A stretch of DNA of 64,000 nucleotides from Liolophura sinensis (Eukaryota > Mollusca > Polyplacophora > Chitonida > Chitonidae), in the NCBI RefSeq assembly GCF_032854445.1, contig NC_088303.1:1247501-1311500 (forward strand). Reading direction: 5' to 3'. Shown piece by piece: positions 1-13,500 of this stretch. Positions within the stretch are counted from its first letter, which is position 1. Each line of letters starts with the position of its first letter. The position numbers and the translations under genes were made by a program. The notes under the pieces were generated by a model. It made no database searches. It had not been told where the DNA came from and was given only the letters and a program-made list of their open reading frames with translations.

Positions 1-977
1 CTGGAAAGAGTCATTGGTTTTGATTTATTGATTTATTTGATTGGTGTTTGACAACATATTCAATGATACTTCCCTTATACGACGGTGACCAGCATTATGA
101 GGGAGGAACCCGTGCCAAAAGACTCATTTACTGTGGAAAATTTAGGGAAGCAATCAAGACTATGAACAGATGCTTTTTCATGAGTTAATCCACCTTTAAA
201 AATCCAAAGGCTTAAATGGAACTTGAGTAGCCTTGTAAGTCTTATAAAATGGTATAAAACTTGTCATCCATATTCAAGTAAGGGTATTAATGATGAGCGA
301 ATTACAGCACATGTCGATCAAATATGCAATGTCATGCCAGTACATGATATAGCATAAATACCTTCAAAAGGCTATACAGGATATTTTTGTGCAAAAAATC
401 AATATTCGCTAACCATGCCAAATTATCTGTATTTCCCAAGAATAGCTCAAGTTATTGCCTTTTAATATCAATCAGACTCCTACTTGTATACTACTAACAG
501 TGTTAAATGATCCTAACGTTTTAAAAGTTATAATACAAACTGCTTCATAAAATATTGGAACTTTATCACTGTTTAAATGGTGACATGCATAGACAAGGCT
601 GGTATTTAGGGAGAACTAACTGCTGGGGCTATTGTAAAATAAGGGATTGGATTGGATTTGCTCTGATCTTTTTTTTCTTTCTCCCCCCAAAACCCCTGGT
701 ATAATCTCTTTTCGTTGTTCTACAATTTAATTTTTTAACAAAATTTGTAGGAGCCATACTAAAATTTTCACTATCTCATTTACTACGTATTTACATAGTT
801 TTATACATATATATATAAAACATAAATAGCAAACAACAAAAGTTGTGGGTCAAGGGTCAATCCTTCCAGTTAATTGTTTATGAAAGATAAAAAATAAGAT
901 AACATAAACCATGACAAAATTTATCTGATAACTTTATATGATGACGATCAGGTTTAAAGCTGGAGGAAATGGCAGTA
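1..977. other. Non-coding AT-rich stretch with a SINE fragment
   Basis: No gene is visible. The first 120 bases hold the tail half of a SINE. The remainder is AT-rich sequence with short homopolymers and an AT dinucleotide run near 806-818. It leads directly into the 48-bp tandem array. Confidence 0.6.
30..120 (-). repeat. Fragment of the main tRNA-headed SINE (tail half)
   Basis: Recognisable pieces of the recurrent element are present in reverse orientation: TTTATTTGATTGGTGTTT, then CTTATACGACGG, then CCAGCATTATGAGGGAGGA. The complete copy at 46804-47065 shows how these pieces belong together. The head is missing and the copy is diverged, so this is an old truncated insertion. Confidence 0.7.
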
Positions 978-2880
978 AACCACTGACCTATGCTAGACAC
1001 CCGACGAACCCCCTGTACTGAAATAAACCACTGACCTATGCTAGACACCCGACGAACCCCCTGTACTGAAATAAGCCACTGACCTATGCTAGACACCCGA
1101 CGAACCCCCTGAACTGAAATAAACCACTGACCTATACTAGACACCTGACAAACCTCCCGTACAACAGTAAACCACTGACCTACACTAGACATACTAGACA
1201 CCTGATAAACCTCCCGTACCACAGTAAACAAATGACCTACACTAGACATACTAGACACCTGATAAACCTCCTGTACCACAGTAAACCAATGACCTATGCT
1301 AGACACCGGACGAACCCCCTGTACTGAAATAAACCACTGACCTAAGCTAGACACCCGACGAACACCCTGTACTGAAATAAGCCACTGACCTATGCTAGAC
1401 ACCCGACGAACCCCCTGTACTGAAATAAACCACTGACCTATGCTAGACACCTGACAAACCTCCCGTACTACAGTAAACCACTGACCTACACTAGACATAC
1501 TAGACACCTGATAAACCTCCCGTACCACAGTAAACCACTGACCTACACTAGACATACTAGACACCTGATAAACCTCCCGTACCACAGTAAACCAATGACC
1601 TATGCTAGACACCGGACGAACCCCCTGTACTGAAATAAACCACTGACCTAAGCTAGACACCCGACGAACCCCCTGTACTGAAATAAGCCACTGACCTATG
1701 CTAGACACCTGACAAACCTCCCGTACTGAAATAAACCACTGACCTATGTTAGACACCCGACAAACCCCCTGTACTGAAATAAGCCACTGACCTATGCTAG
1801 ACACCCGACAAACCCCCTGTACTGAAATAAGCCACTGACCTATGCTAGACACCTGACAAACCTCCCATACTGAAATAAACCACTGACCTATGCTAGACAC
1901 CCGACGAACCCCCTGTACTGAAATAATCCACTGACCTATGCTAGACACCCAACGAACCCCCTGTACTGAAATAAGCCACTGACCTATGCTAGACACCTGA
2001 CAACCCCCTGTACTGAAATAAGCCACTGACCTATGCTAGACACCCGACGAACCCCCTGTACTGAAATAAGCCACTGACCTATGCTAGACACCCGACGAAC
2101 CCCCTGTACTGAAATAAGCCACTGACCTAAGCTAGACACCCGACGAACCCCCTGTACTGAAATAAGCCATTGACCTATGCTAGACACCTGACAAACCTCC
2201 CGTTCTGAAATAAGCCACTGACCTATGCTAGACACCCGACAAACCCCCTGTACTGAAATAAGCCACTGACCTATGCTAGACACCCGACGAACCCCCTGTA
2301 CTGAAATAAACCACTGACCTATGCTAGACACCCGACGAACCCCCTGTACTGAAATAAGCCACTGACCTATGCTAGACACCTGACAAACCCCCCGTACTGA
2401 AATAAGCCACTGACCTATGCTAGAAACCCGAGCAACCCCCTGTACTGAAATAAGCCACTGACCTATGCCAGACACCTGACAAACCTCCCGTACTGAAATA
2501 AGCCACTGACCTATGCCAGACACCTGACAAACCTCCCGTACTGAAATAATCCAATGACCTATGCCAGACACTTGACAAACCTCCCATACTGAAATAAACC
2601 ACTGACCTATGCTAGACACCTGACAAACCTCCCGTACTACAGTAAACCACTGACCTACACTAGACATACTAGACACCTGATAAACCTCCCGTACCACAGT
2701 AAACCACTGACCTACACTAGACATACTAGACACCTGATAAACCTCCCGTACCACAGTAAACCACTGACCTACACTAGACATACTAGACACCTGACACACC
2801 TCCCGTACCACAGTAAACCAGTGACCTGCACTAGACATACTGGACACCTGACACACCTCCCATACCACACCTGACAAACC
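978..2880. repeat. Minisatellite, 48-bp unit, about 40 copies
   Basis: The unit contains CTGACCTATGCTAGACACC followed by GAACCCCCTGTACTGAAATA and repeats every 48 bp (for example at 983 and 1031). Longer variant units carry an extra AGACATACT block. A block recurs at an offset of about 306 bp (markers at 1301 and 1607), so there is higher-order repetition. Because 48 is a multiple of three, the minus strand reads open for hundreds of codons. Composition and lack of any protein family match argue this is not coding. Confidence 0.95.
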
Positions 2881-2960
2881 TATATAAATGATAAAATATT
2901 CATATCACTAACTGACATTATCGAATCTGATGAAAACACAGCATACACAAACAGAGGTGT

Positions 2961-3014
2961 AAGTTCCTTGTACAAGTTCCTTGTACAAGGAACGTACAAG
3001 TTCCTTGTACAAGT
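2961..3014. repeat. Short direct repeats around a perfect 18-bp palindrome
   Basis: The word AAGTTCCTTGTAC occurs three times. At 2976-2993 the bases GTTCCTTGTACAAGGAAC form a perfect palindrome. No function is assigned. Confidence 0.85.
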
Positions 3015-3308
3015 TTTACATTACGAATCAAATTATTTTTGAAAAGAGAATTTGTCCGACCATTCCTGTTGGCTAGCTGTTGTTTCCACCGTATATAGTC
3101 TCTATAGACTGAAGCTGAACTCCCTGGATTATAGTGAGATATAGATGTACTACACTAGGTGTGACATGTGGTGAAAACAGAGAGCCCCATATATGCACAG
3201 AACAATCAAAAATCAATTAAGTACGCTCACACAGATTTTCTTATCAGGCCTCGCCAAATTTATTTACACTCTCTCTCAACTGTGGATACCAAGAATGACT
3301 GAGTAGAA

Positions 3309-3352
3309 CTGAACTGTGGGAACTGAACTGTGGGAACTGAACTGTGAGAACT
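3309..3352. repeat. 15-bp tandem triplicate
   Basis: The unit ACTGAACTGTGGGA is repeated three times with one change in the last copy. It is a small local tandem repeat. Confidence 0.85.
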
Positions 3353-3946
3353 GAAAATCTCCCTCTTGCTTTATCTCTTTATTAAAGGGACAGAGAGAAG
3401 AAATGAGATGTCTCCATCATCTGTCACACCACTGTATTTGAATGCTTTAATTCCAAGGTGTGTTTTATGGGCTCATGTTTTTACATGTACTCTAATTCTT
3501 CTAAAGTAATGATAGGAGTATGTCGTTCATTAAACGGCCTAAACATGTGAGAAAAAAGAAACAAAATATCTCTGCTACAATACATGTATATTGCAGATCA
3601 GGTGTCCCAAAAATGAGAAGAGAGAGGGTATGTGAGATGTTGATGATGTCACATAGACATATTGTTCACTTTTCTCAGTGTGGTAATTCTGTGTGTGGGT
3701 CCTTCAGTGACAATGACAATGCTGGCTGTTCACACAGGTCTGATGTTTGCGGAACACCATTTGTCTTGCACCAACTTGGTGTTCACATCTGTAAGCCACA
3801 CGTAAGAAAGTTTGTCAGCAGCCTGCCGAAGGTTGGTGGCTTTATTCCACCAATCATCCATAAACAATAGATCCAGAAACAATGACAAATTTCTGATGGG
3901 ATATATAAAGTACACTAATACATGCATTGAGCAATCTACTAAACAC

Positions 3947-4062
3947 ACTGGCCCCGATAGTACAGTTGGTACAGCGTCTGCTTTGGGAGAACTAGATCCA
4001 AGGCCGAGTCACACCCAAGATTTTAAAAGAGGAAGTTGTAACTTCCTGAAGAGAATGTTTTT
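3947..4062 (+). repeat. Second SINE family, plus orientation
   Basis: The sequence starts with a tRNA-like head (GATAGTACAGTTGGTACAGC, resembling a box A region) and ends with TTTTAAAAGAGGAAGTTGTA. The same head-to-tail order appears in reverse at 22735-22860, which supports a dispersed element and not chance similarity. The head is diverged, so it is unlikely to be a working tRNA gene. Confidence 0.6.
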
Positions 4063-4244
4063 TTTTTAAATGTGATGACATATTTTCTTTGGTGTGTCTG
4101 ATTCCAATATTGTGGTGTCATTTTATGTGGTCTTTTCCATTTGATGTAATCTGTTAGATCAGTTTTCTACCTGGGACATACATGTACATATGTCTACTAG
4201 GAGAAAATTAAACCAAAACACAACTTTGTTTTTGCACCATATAT

Positions 4245-4370
4245 ATATATTTATTTATTTCATTGGTTTTTAGGCCGTACTTAAAAATATTTCACTTATA
4301 TCACCGCGGCCAGTATTACGGTTGCAGAGCCTGGTGGAAACCCTCAACCATCTGCAGGTTTGCGCCAGAC
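4245..4370 (-). repeat. Main-family SINE fragment
   Basis: Reverse-orientation tail of the recurrent SINE: TTTATTTATTTCATTGG, GCCGTACTTAAAAATATTTC, and GGTGGAAACCCTCAACCATC. It is diverged and lacks the tRNA-like head. Confidence 0.75.
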
Positions 4371-7334
4371 TTTTACACATATACTATTTGATATATATGT
4401 AGAGAATATATTTTTTGAAATTTTCAGTGATATATACATATGAACAGAATCACACATACATTTGGATATTTTTATATACAGTGTAATAACCATATGTAGT
4501 ATTGCCATACATGTATCAACAGTATATGTATACTGTGTTTGGTTTGAAACTTAAACTAATTCATACTCATTTTGCCTGTTCTGTGCATTACGTTGACCTT
4601 AGAAAGACGTCTTGATGTCTGTTTGGAATGTGGGACAATATCCTATGGGGACCTGTCAAATGCCTGGTAGCAGGACCTTGACATCATTTTACTGATTTTA
4701 TTCAAATGTTCTTTTTGGAGCTCATCATAATGACGTCATACTAAAGACAGTACGACTTTACAACAGAAACTGATACATTGTAACAGTGCAGACGTTATAC
4801 TACAATCCGTTCTTGACGTCACAATGGCTCCAGGTCCTGCTTCACAGTAGCGCCATCAGTCACAGGATGAAAAAGTATGCCGCCTGCCCATTGGCAGTTT
4901 CAGCATCAAAATTCGCATTTCACGACCTTTTTTAGCGTCTAAAAATGCACTTCTTGTACACATTATTAGGGCAAATGCAGTATAAATAAACACAATCATG
5001 TATTAGTTCATGTATTTGTTTGTTGTAGGGTATTTACCCCAGGTTTAATGTTGCTTTCAACATTATTTTAGTGATTAAAAGAGGCCAGGAGTTCTGACAC
5101 ATCTAAATGCATAGTGCTGCCTCACCGGCATACCATGTTGAAGACATGACATATTAAACACCACCCAGACACTGTAAACATGTACTGTGAACAAGTTTAG
5201 CATCAAACACAGAAGTACTGAGACTGCCATATTTAAAGTCTAGACAGGGTCAGTCTAAAAATTACCTACATGTACTTACATGTATATCTCAACCTCAGTA
5301 TAAATAAAGACAAATATATAAGAAGCCCCTAAAGACCGCTCTAAGTGCACAAGTACCAGCTTCAAAACTGTATATATTGTATTTGTTATATATGCCTGGT
5401 TGATCAAAGGAGGTCGGTCACCCTCAGCGCTTTAATCTGTGTACGAATAGGTGCTCCCTGTAGTGTCATCAAATCTACATATTGATAAGACGGACAGATC
5501 AATACAGCCGCACTGGCCAGCCTGTCACACCTTACACAATACAGTCACATTAAACCTCAATCATGGGATTACGTGAAATTAAAAGTGAAAATCAGAGTTT
5601 GGTAAGCCTTTAGACCTGATCAGTTTCAGCAAACTTAATCAACTGCTCTAATTCTCTCACTTTTTTGTACGTTTACAATATGTTTATTGAAACACATTCT
5701 TTGGGCATTGCTCTGTGTCGACTGATAAAATAACACTTTTTATGAAGCTCTGAAATTGGACAACCCAAAGAATGTAGTTTTGTCTCCAAAATCCCAAACT
5801 TTTGTCAATCTGTCTGACTTTATCAATGATATAAATATGCTGTAAAACCACCAACACGGCCGAGCTTAGGACTGCTGGATCATAACACCACACAGCTCAA
5901 TGATCGTATCATCAAACTTTAACCTAGGCATTATTATTGTAGGTTAACATGTAACTTTAGTTTATAGCATGATGTCTAATGGTCTAACAGTGCAAAGAGT
6001 AAGAAACTGGCTATGATCGGGTTTTACCATACCAAAACACAGCGCACATTTCCGTGTTTAATACCCTGTAGTGAACTTTTATATTGAAAGTACTTACACA
6101 TGTCAAAACAAATTTCAAAATTCCTTACAATATTTTTCTCACAGCTTACTCAGAATATAGAGAGTTCATTTTCAAAAGGCTCCTCACAAAACCCAAGTCA
6201 GCCTATAAGTACAGGTGCTTTAGGCATAAACAATAAAGCCATGTTCTTTCCTTATAACCTTAATAAATAAATACATATTGTAGCACATGAGTAAACCAAC
6301 TCATGCCTGTTCCCAATTTTAATGTACCATGCCGAGAGAAAATTGATCTTGGGCGCTTTCATAATGTCTAGTTCAGTACACCTACACAGCACTTTAATCT
6401 ATCAATTGATTATGGTGATTTTAAGAGCACAGCTGATCTGTGGTTCAGTAAAGGGGAGGGAAGGAGAGTTTGGGGGGAGGGGGGGTACAGCCATATGTCA
6501 CCAGGGGTAGAACTTTCTATCAAGGTCTGTACCTACAGATATATACCAGCAAGCGTGTCAGAGTGCCCTGCCTTCTACACAGACCGAGATTACAAGCCGA
6601 CTCCACTGACTGGTGATACTAATGATGGTGCCCTGTCTATTGTCCAGGCGGTAACAGTCCCACAACACCAAGTCCCTCACCCCAATCCAAACCCACCAAT
6701 ACATGGGGGGAACTTACATAATATACAAAAGCACATCTGTAGCCAGCACAATGGCACTGGTTGTAACTATTAACACAGCTTAGGCACCACAGGTAAATGA
6801 AAGTGCATTTTATAAATCTAGTTAATATTAAAGCCTCCTTCGATCAAATCGACAGTGAATGTTTACTCTCTCTACATGTTTATATCATACAGGTATTACA
6901 AACCACCGACTCTATCAATGTAACCACAGCCCTGAGCAATATATAATATCTAAAAATTCGCTCATTACATAACTGCTTTTGCCCACCTAGACATTACCTG
7001 TTTATCGTGAATTATGTAACACCATTCAATCAGAGCCTTCAAACTACAGCAGTGTGGATTCAAATACACAGTCCCAGTACTATACCTCAAACATGGTGAA
7101 ATGAGTGTTACACACATAATCCCACTGGAGTTTACACATTTCCATGTGTAAACTCAAGAATTTTTGCCAACTAAACTTGTATCTTGTGAATTAATTACAT
7201 GTAATGTCATTATGTGCCTGTACATTATGTCAATGGTATTACAGTAAAAGGTGAAGAAAAAAGTTTTTAAGTATTATACTGAAGAAAACTATACAGTGAA
7301 GGCCTGATCGAATGTATCAAAAACCATGTCCAGT

Positions 7335-7340
7335 TTTATT
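7335..7340 (-). promoter_or_regulatory. Candidate WWOX polyadenylation signal
   Basis: The minus strand reads AATAAA about 31 bases after the WWOX stop codon. It would give a very short 3' UTR. Other AATAAA-like words occur further downstream, so the true cleavage site is uncertain. Confidence 0.4.
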
Positions 7341-7370
7341 CACATTTGCCATACATGAAGTGGAGACTGA

Positions 7371-7586
7371 CTACGAACTATCAGTACCTTTCCCTGGTAT
7401 TTCATTGTCAGGAGACATTCTGTCTGCAAGCATCTTCTCACTGATATCCCACAATTTCTTGGACAGGTTGTCTTGGAAACAGTAATCAGACGGTCGGCAT
7501 GGACAACAGTTGTTGAAGTAAAGTCCCCCTACTCCCTCCAACTCCTGAGCTATGGCACAGAAAAGGCTCGTGGCTGCTCCTTGTTG
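7371..7586 (-). CDS. WWOX: WWOX exon 8 (terminal)
   Basis: Encodes the last 71 residues: [41 protein letters not shown], then a short acidic tail and TAG. The GAAT and YFNNCC motifs are diagnostic of the WWOX C-terminus. The acceptor is ATGTTACAG. Confidence 0.96.
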   Translation of the reverse strand, partial: QQGAATSLFCAIAQELEGVGGLYFNNCCPCRPSDYCFQDNLSKKLWDISEKMLADRMSPDNEIPGKGTDSS

Positions 7587-10500
7587 CTGTAACATAAAAA
7601 GATCAGGTGCTGATAAAAGTTGGTGCTGCCATCAGATTTCATCATGAGTAGATGTCCCCTTGTATAAGGCCGTTCCTAATGCTGGTAAGATATATTTATA
7701 TACTTGATTGGAGTTTTACGAAGTGGTCAAGAATATATCACTTGTACAAGGACGGCCAGCATTATGGTGGGAGGAAACCAAGCCCAGGAAAACCCACAAC
7801 CACCTGCAGTTTAATGCTATTAAGGCATTTAGGGTGCTGCCTCAATGAAAGTCTTGAACACCATGTCATAGACACCTGAAATCTGACGTATGACAATGAA
7901 CCCAGTCACATAAAATTACCTCACACCATATACCAATGACTCAAACCCTTATAATGTTTGAACATGTAATTAATACACAATTAACATAAACTTCAAGGGC
8001 ATACCTATACTTCTCATTGCACTGTTAGCTGATACAAACTAACCTACACTTCTCATTACACTGATAACTTATACAGACTAACCTACACTTCTCGTTACAC
8101 TGTTAGCTGATACACTAACCTACACTACTCATTACACTGATAAGTTATACACACTAACCTACACTTCTAATTACACTGATAACTTATACACAGTAACCTA
8201 CACTTTTTACTGTACTGATGAACACCAACCTCCACTTCTCATCACATTGGTAACTTATACGCTAACCTACACTTCTCATTGCACTGATACACAGTAAACT
8301 ACACTTCTCACTACACTGATATTGGATTCATCTCATTATGTAACCTACACTTCTCTTTGCACTGATACACAGTAACCTATACTTCTCACTACACTGATAC
8401 TGGATACACAGTAACCTACACTTCTCACTATACTGGTACTGGATACAAAGTAACCTGTACTTCTCACTACACTGATAATGAATACACAGTAACTCGCACT
8501 TCTCACTACACTGATACACAGTAACCTGCACTTCTCATTACACTGATACACACTAACCCACACTTCTCACTCCACTGATACACAGTAACCTACACTTCTC
8601 ACTACACTGTTACTAGATACACAGTAGCCTACACTTCTAATTAAACTTATACACTGTTACCTACACTCCTCATTACACTGATACGCAGTAGCCTACACAT
8701 CTCACTACACTGATATACAGTAACCCACATTTCTCACTCCGCTGAAACACAGTAACCTACACATCTTATTACCTTGATACACAGTAACCTACACATCTCA
8801 TTACACTCATACACAGTAACCCACACTTCTCCCTACACTGATACACAGTAACCTACACATCTCATTACACTCATACACAGTAACCCACACTTCTCACTCC
8901 ACTGATACACAGTAACCTACACATCTTATTACCCTGATACACAGTAACCCACACTTCGCACTACACTGATAAACAGTAACCTAGACTTCTCCTTGCACTG
9001 ATACACATTAACCTAGACTTCTCCCTACACTGATACTGGATACACAGTAGCCTACACTTCTCACTACACTGATACACAGTAACCCACACTTCTTACTCCA
9101 CTGATACACAGTAACCTACACATCGTATTACCCTGATACATAGTAACCTACACATCTCACTCCACCGATACACAGTAACCTACACTTCTCCTTGCACTGA
9201 TACACAGTAACCTAGACTTCTCACTACACTGATACTGGATACACAGTAACCTACACTTCTCACGACACTGATGCTGGATACACAGTAACCTAAACGTCTC
9301 ACTATGCTAATAAACCGTAACCTAAACTTGTCACCACACTGGTATTGGATACACATTAACCTACACTTCTCACTCCACTGACAATGGATACACAGTAACC
9401 TACACTTCTCATTCCACTCACATATGCAGCTGACTGCCACAGTAATGCACACTATACTAATACACAGAAATCTAACTGAAACACTCTCTGTGTGAAGGTT
9501 TCCAAGTCTTATCGAAGACAAAAATTAAGCGTAGTCAGAGCAACAACAGTATATTGACATGGGTAACATAGTTTAACCCTATGACTGCCGGAGTTCAGAA
9601 TGTTTATGGCAATTAACCCCAGGAATACATAGGGCAGTTAAACAGTGTACATGGGACAGAGCAAGTGTTGCACAGGAATGGCCTATTACCTGCACAGGTT
9701 CACACATTCTGTGCTCTGATGAAGTACATTCATACATACACAATGATATAACATGTTGTCAGCAAAGTGCGCTCCGATATAAAATCCGATGTACTTTAAT
9801 ATACATCAGTGTCCGGCAGACATGTGCCACTGAATCATAATATGCCTTGCATGTTATTCACTGTAAAAAAAATTGTAAAAAAATAATCTCCACTCTATAT
9901 CTGCACGAAATGGTCTTGCAGATGATAGGTACTGTTAATATGTAAAGGTGGTCTGCACATTTGAAAAGCACTAATTTGCTGTACAGCACATGTTTCAGTC
10001 TAGAGATACCTACTTACTTATTTACTTACTTGGTTGTTGTCCAATGCCATACAAAAGAGTTATTTCACTTACATGACAGCTGTCAGTTTTATGCATGAAG
10101 GAAACTGGACTGCTCAGAGCAAATCACCAAAACAACTGACAAATTTCCCAACATGTGACACACTGGCCACTTGACCACTGTAAACGGCTTATTGCTACCA
10201 ATGAACTCCAAACTATGACAATGTGGAAATATGCCAATTCTGCTGAACGCCTTCAGAGATCTAATGTGGATCAAGCCCCAGGAAACAATCTCAGACTTGA
10301 GTTAAGACTTCAAATCAATTTAAAATTGTTATTTCGTACATAACAAGGTCAAAATATGGCTTGACAACATAAATTCTCTGTAAGTTATTATAACACAAAT
10401 TTCAGCTAAAACAACGGAAAGAACATACCAAGTTTAATGATTGAAATTTTAACTTCAGTCTAAGATTGCTTCATGATCCTTCATGTGAAAAAATGACAAT

Positions 10501-13500
10501 CCACAGACAAAAAATAAAACTACTGAAAAAAACCCTAAAACTATTTTCACTTCAGCAATGTTTATACATGTAGATATTATTGACTTCATGTTCCCATATT
10601 CCAAAAGATATGGCTCAGAGAGTTATGCCCCCTTGTTTTGATATTAGTATCCTAAATTCCTCACCCTCAGAATGGACATATCAATCCAGAGTTAAAAATG
10701 CATCCAGAACTACTCTCAAAATCCTGCTGAATCTACAGGTATCATAACAGACAATCGTTACCTGCTGAATCTAGGGGTATCATAACAGACAACTGTCACC
10801 TGCTGAATCTTTGGGTATCATAACAGACAACTTTCACCTGCTGAATCTACAGGTATCATAACAGACAATCGTTACCTGCTGAATCTACAGGTACCACAAG
10901 AGACAATCATTACTTGCTAAATCTATGAGTATCATAACAGACAACTGTCACCTGCTGAATCTATGGGTATCATAACAGACAACTGTCACCTGCTGAATCT
11001 AGGGGTATCATAACAGACAACTTTCACCTGCTAAATCTACAGGTATCATCACAGACAATCGTTACCTGCTGAATCTAGGGGTATCATAACAGACAACTGT
11101 CACCTGATGAATTTAGGGGTATCATAACAGACAACTGTCACTTGCTGAATCTACAGGTATCATAACAGACAACTGTCTGCTGAATCTATGGGTATCATAA
11201 CAGACAATAGTTATCTGCTGAATCTATGGGTATCATAACAGACAACTGTCACCTGCTGAATCTAGGGGTATCATAACAGACAACTTTCACCTGCTAAATC
11301 TACAGGTATCATAACAGACAATCGTTACCTGCTGAATCTATGGGTATCATAACAGACAATAGTTATCTGCTGAATCTATGGGTATCATAACAGACAATAG
11401 TTATCTGCTGAATCTATGGGTATCATAACAGACAATAGTTATCTGCTGAATCTATGGGTATCATAACAGACAACTGTCACCTTCTGAATCTACAGGTATC
11501 ATAACAGACAACTGTCAACCAAATGTCAACCATCATGTAAACCTCTGTGGCAGGTAAATAACTGCAAGGCCATTTTCCAAATTACAAATTATCAATTATC
11601 TAGAAAGTATACAAAAAGTCAATCCTCTTTGACACTGTTCACTGGCAGTAACAATGAGACAGTGTGACATGTGTAGTAAGGTGTGATGTACAAAGGGGTA
11701 CTGTAACAGAAGATAGATCAGGAATGATGGGAGATAAGACGGGGGTGTTATATATCACTCCTGGTACTGCAAGGTCATCTTTTGGACAACAAACTTAACA
11801 TCTACTGTACTCTGCCTAACACACAGTAAATATCCTATTAATCAGACCCTTGGGAATGCACAAGATCAAGCAGAGGCTGCTATCTGACCTTTACTTCAGT
11901 GTCTCAGGATCGGGCCCAGCAATATGCGCTGTTTTGTCATAAACTTTATCTATATCTATTCAAACAAACTGGTTGGAAAGATATGAGCTTCTTTTTTAGG
12001 TTATATTTGTTACAAATCCTAATTACATCTTTCATTGTATTCAAATAAAATGACACCTGTTGCCTGGAATAAATCAAAACTCTGTAAAGAACATGTATGT
12101 ATTTATTTTCTTGTTGTTTATGTTATACTCATGAATATTTGACTTGACCACTCCTGAAGCCAAATTTAAGAGTGCTAGTGACACATTCATGTCTGACAGA
12201 ATCTAGGGTCAGGGGAGCAAGAGTCAGGGGAGCAAGAGTCAGGGAGCAAGAGTCAGGAAGCAAGAGTCAGGGAGCATGTCTTCAGGTGTGCAAATCACAT
12301 TCCTAGTCCTCTATAAATGCTGTGATAATCACACCTCTGCTCAAAAACAAAAACAAAGGCCTGGTCATATGATTTCGTTTATACAGAGTTACTGACAGAA
12401 AGGAACTCTTACCATGGACTTGGTAAATGGTCGAGCCAGATAAAAGAGAAGACGGTAGAGCCACCAGTTCCGGGAAAGAGATGAGTACATCATGTTGCCA
12501 GGGTGAAGGGAATTTGACGTGACTCCCTGCTCCATGTAACGAGCATTCAGCTCCTGGGAGAACAGAACGTTACAGAGTTTGGACAGATTATAGGCTCGCA
12601 TCGCCTGGTATTTGCTGGCAGGGGGAGATAACTTCTCCTCAGACAACTGTTTAACAGAAGCTTCATCTGTAAATCTGAAAAGAGACAGGAGAGTTACTGT
12701 AGTTCAGTTTCAGCAGACTATAACACATCTGTTGCCAAGGTTGTTTTATGTCTCCAATATTCTAACAAACATGCAATGTGTTTATGTATTTATTATTACA
12801 TACGTGTATGATGGCCAGCAGGTTTATGGGTGGGGTGAGCCAGAGTGCCCGGCATAAACCACCGACTTTTGCCAGTTACCACACAAACCTTTTGACTTCA
12901 TAAATAAGGTGTGGCTGACACAATAAGATCTGGATTTGAGCATGCTACCTCATTGGTCAAGGGTCTGATAGTCACAGTGAGCCTTAACCTTCTGAGCCAG
13001 CGAGGTCCCATGCATAAAACAATCTTTTACAAAAGAGCAGAAATCTACTGAATGTCATAATCAAAAAGTCAAAAATCAAATTTTGACATACACGTGTGTG
13101 CATAGATCAAACAGCACGCAGGAGATAAACACAAGTGCATCCTTATATCCAAATCCTATGTACATGTACAAATGCAAATGGTATGTTCATTTTAAAATTA
13201 ATACAAATATTAAGGGTTTTCAATATTAACATATACCTGTGTGACTCTGAGGACACAAGAATGACCCTACTAGGGGCAGAGGTAACCAAGGTTGGTGTGA
13301 GCAGCTTTGTTAGGTAGACTTGGGCCAAGTGGTTAACCTGGAATGTTGTTTCTAGTCCATCAACTGTCAATGTGTGAGGAAGGCCAAACACACCAGCATT
13401 CAAGATCAATATATGTAGAGGCCTGGTATAAACAAAAAAAATTCTGAAACAGAGGCCTGGTGCAGACAAATAAAATACTGAAATAGGGGAGTGGTATAGG

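Larger units (their letters stand above)
2881..7334. other. Non-coding stretch downstream of WWOX with scattered repeats
   Basis: No convincing exon was found. The stretch contains a short palindrome cluster (2961-3014), a 15-bp triplicate (3309-3352), a second-family SINE (3947-4062), a main-family SINE fragment (4245-4370) and a purine-rich G tract near 6460-6486. Short open frames at 3520-3870 and 6495-6773 have no recognisable domain, so I do not call them as genes. Confidence 0.55.

Noticed and set aside
878-2877. Open reading frames of 382 and 297 codons on the minus strand
   Set aside because: They lie in a 48-bp tandem array. A period divisible by three keeps any stop-free unit open. 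The peptide is a simple repeat with no domain.
3520-3870. 116-codon plus-strand frame as a gene
   Set aside because: No signal peptide, domain or splice context is visible, and the composition matches flanking non-coding DNA.
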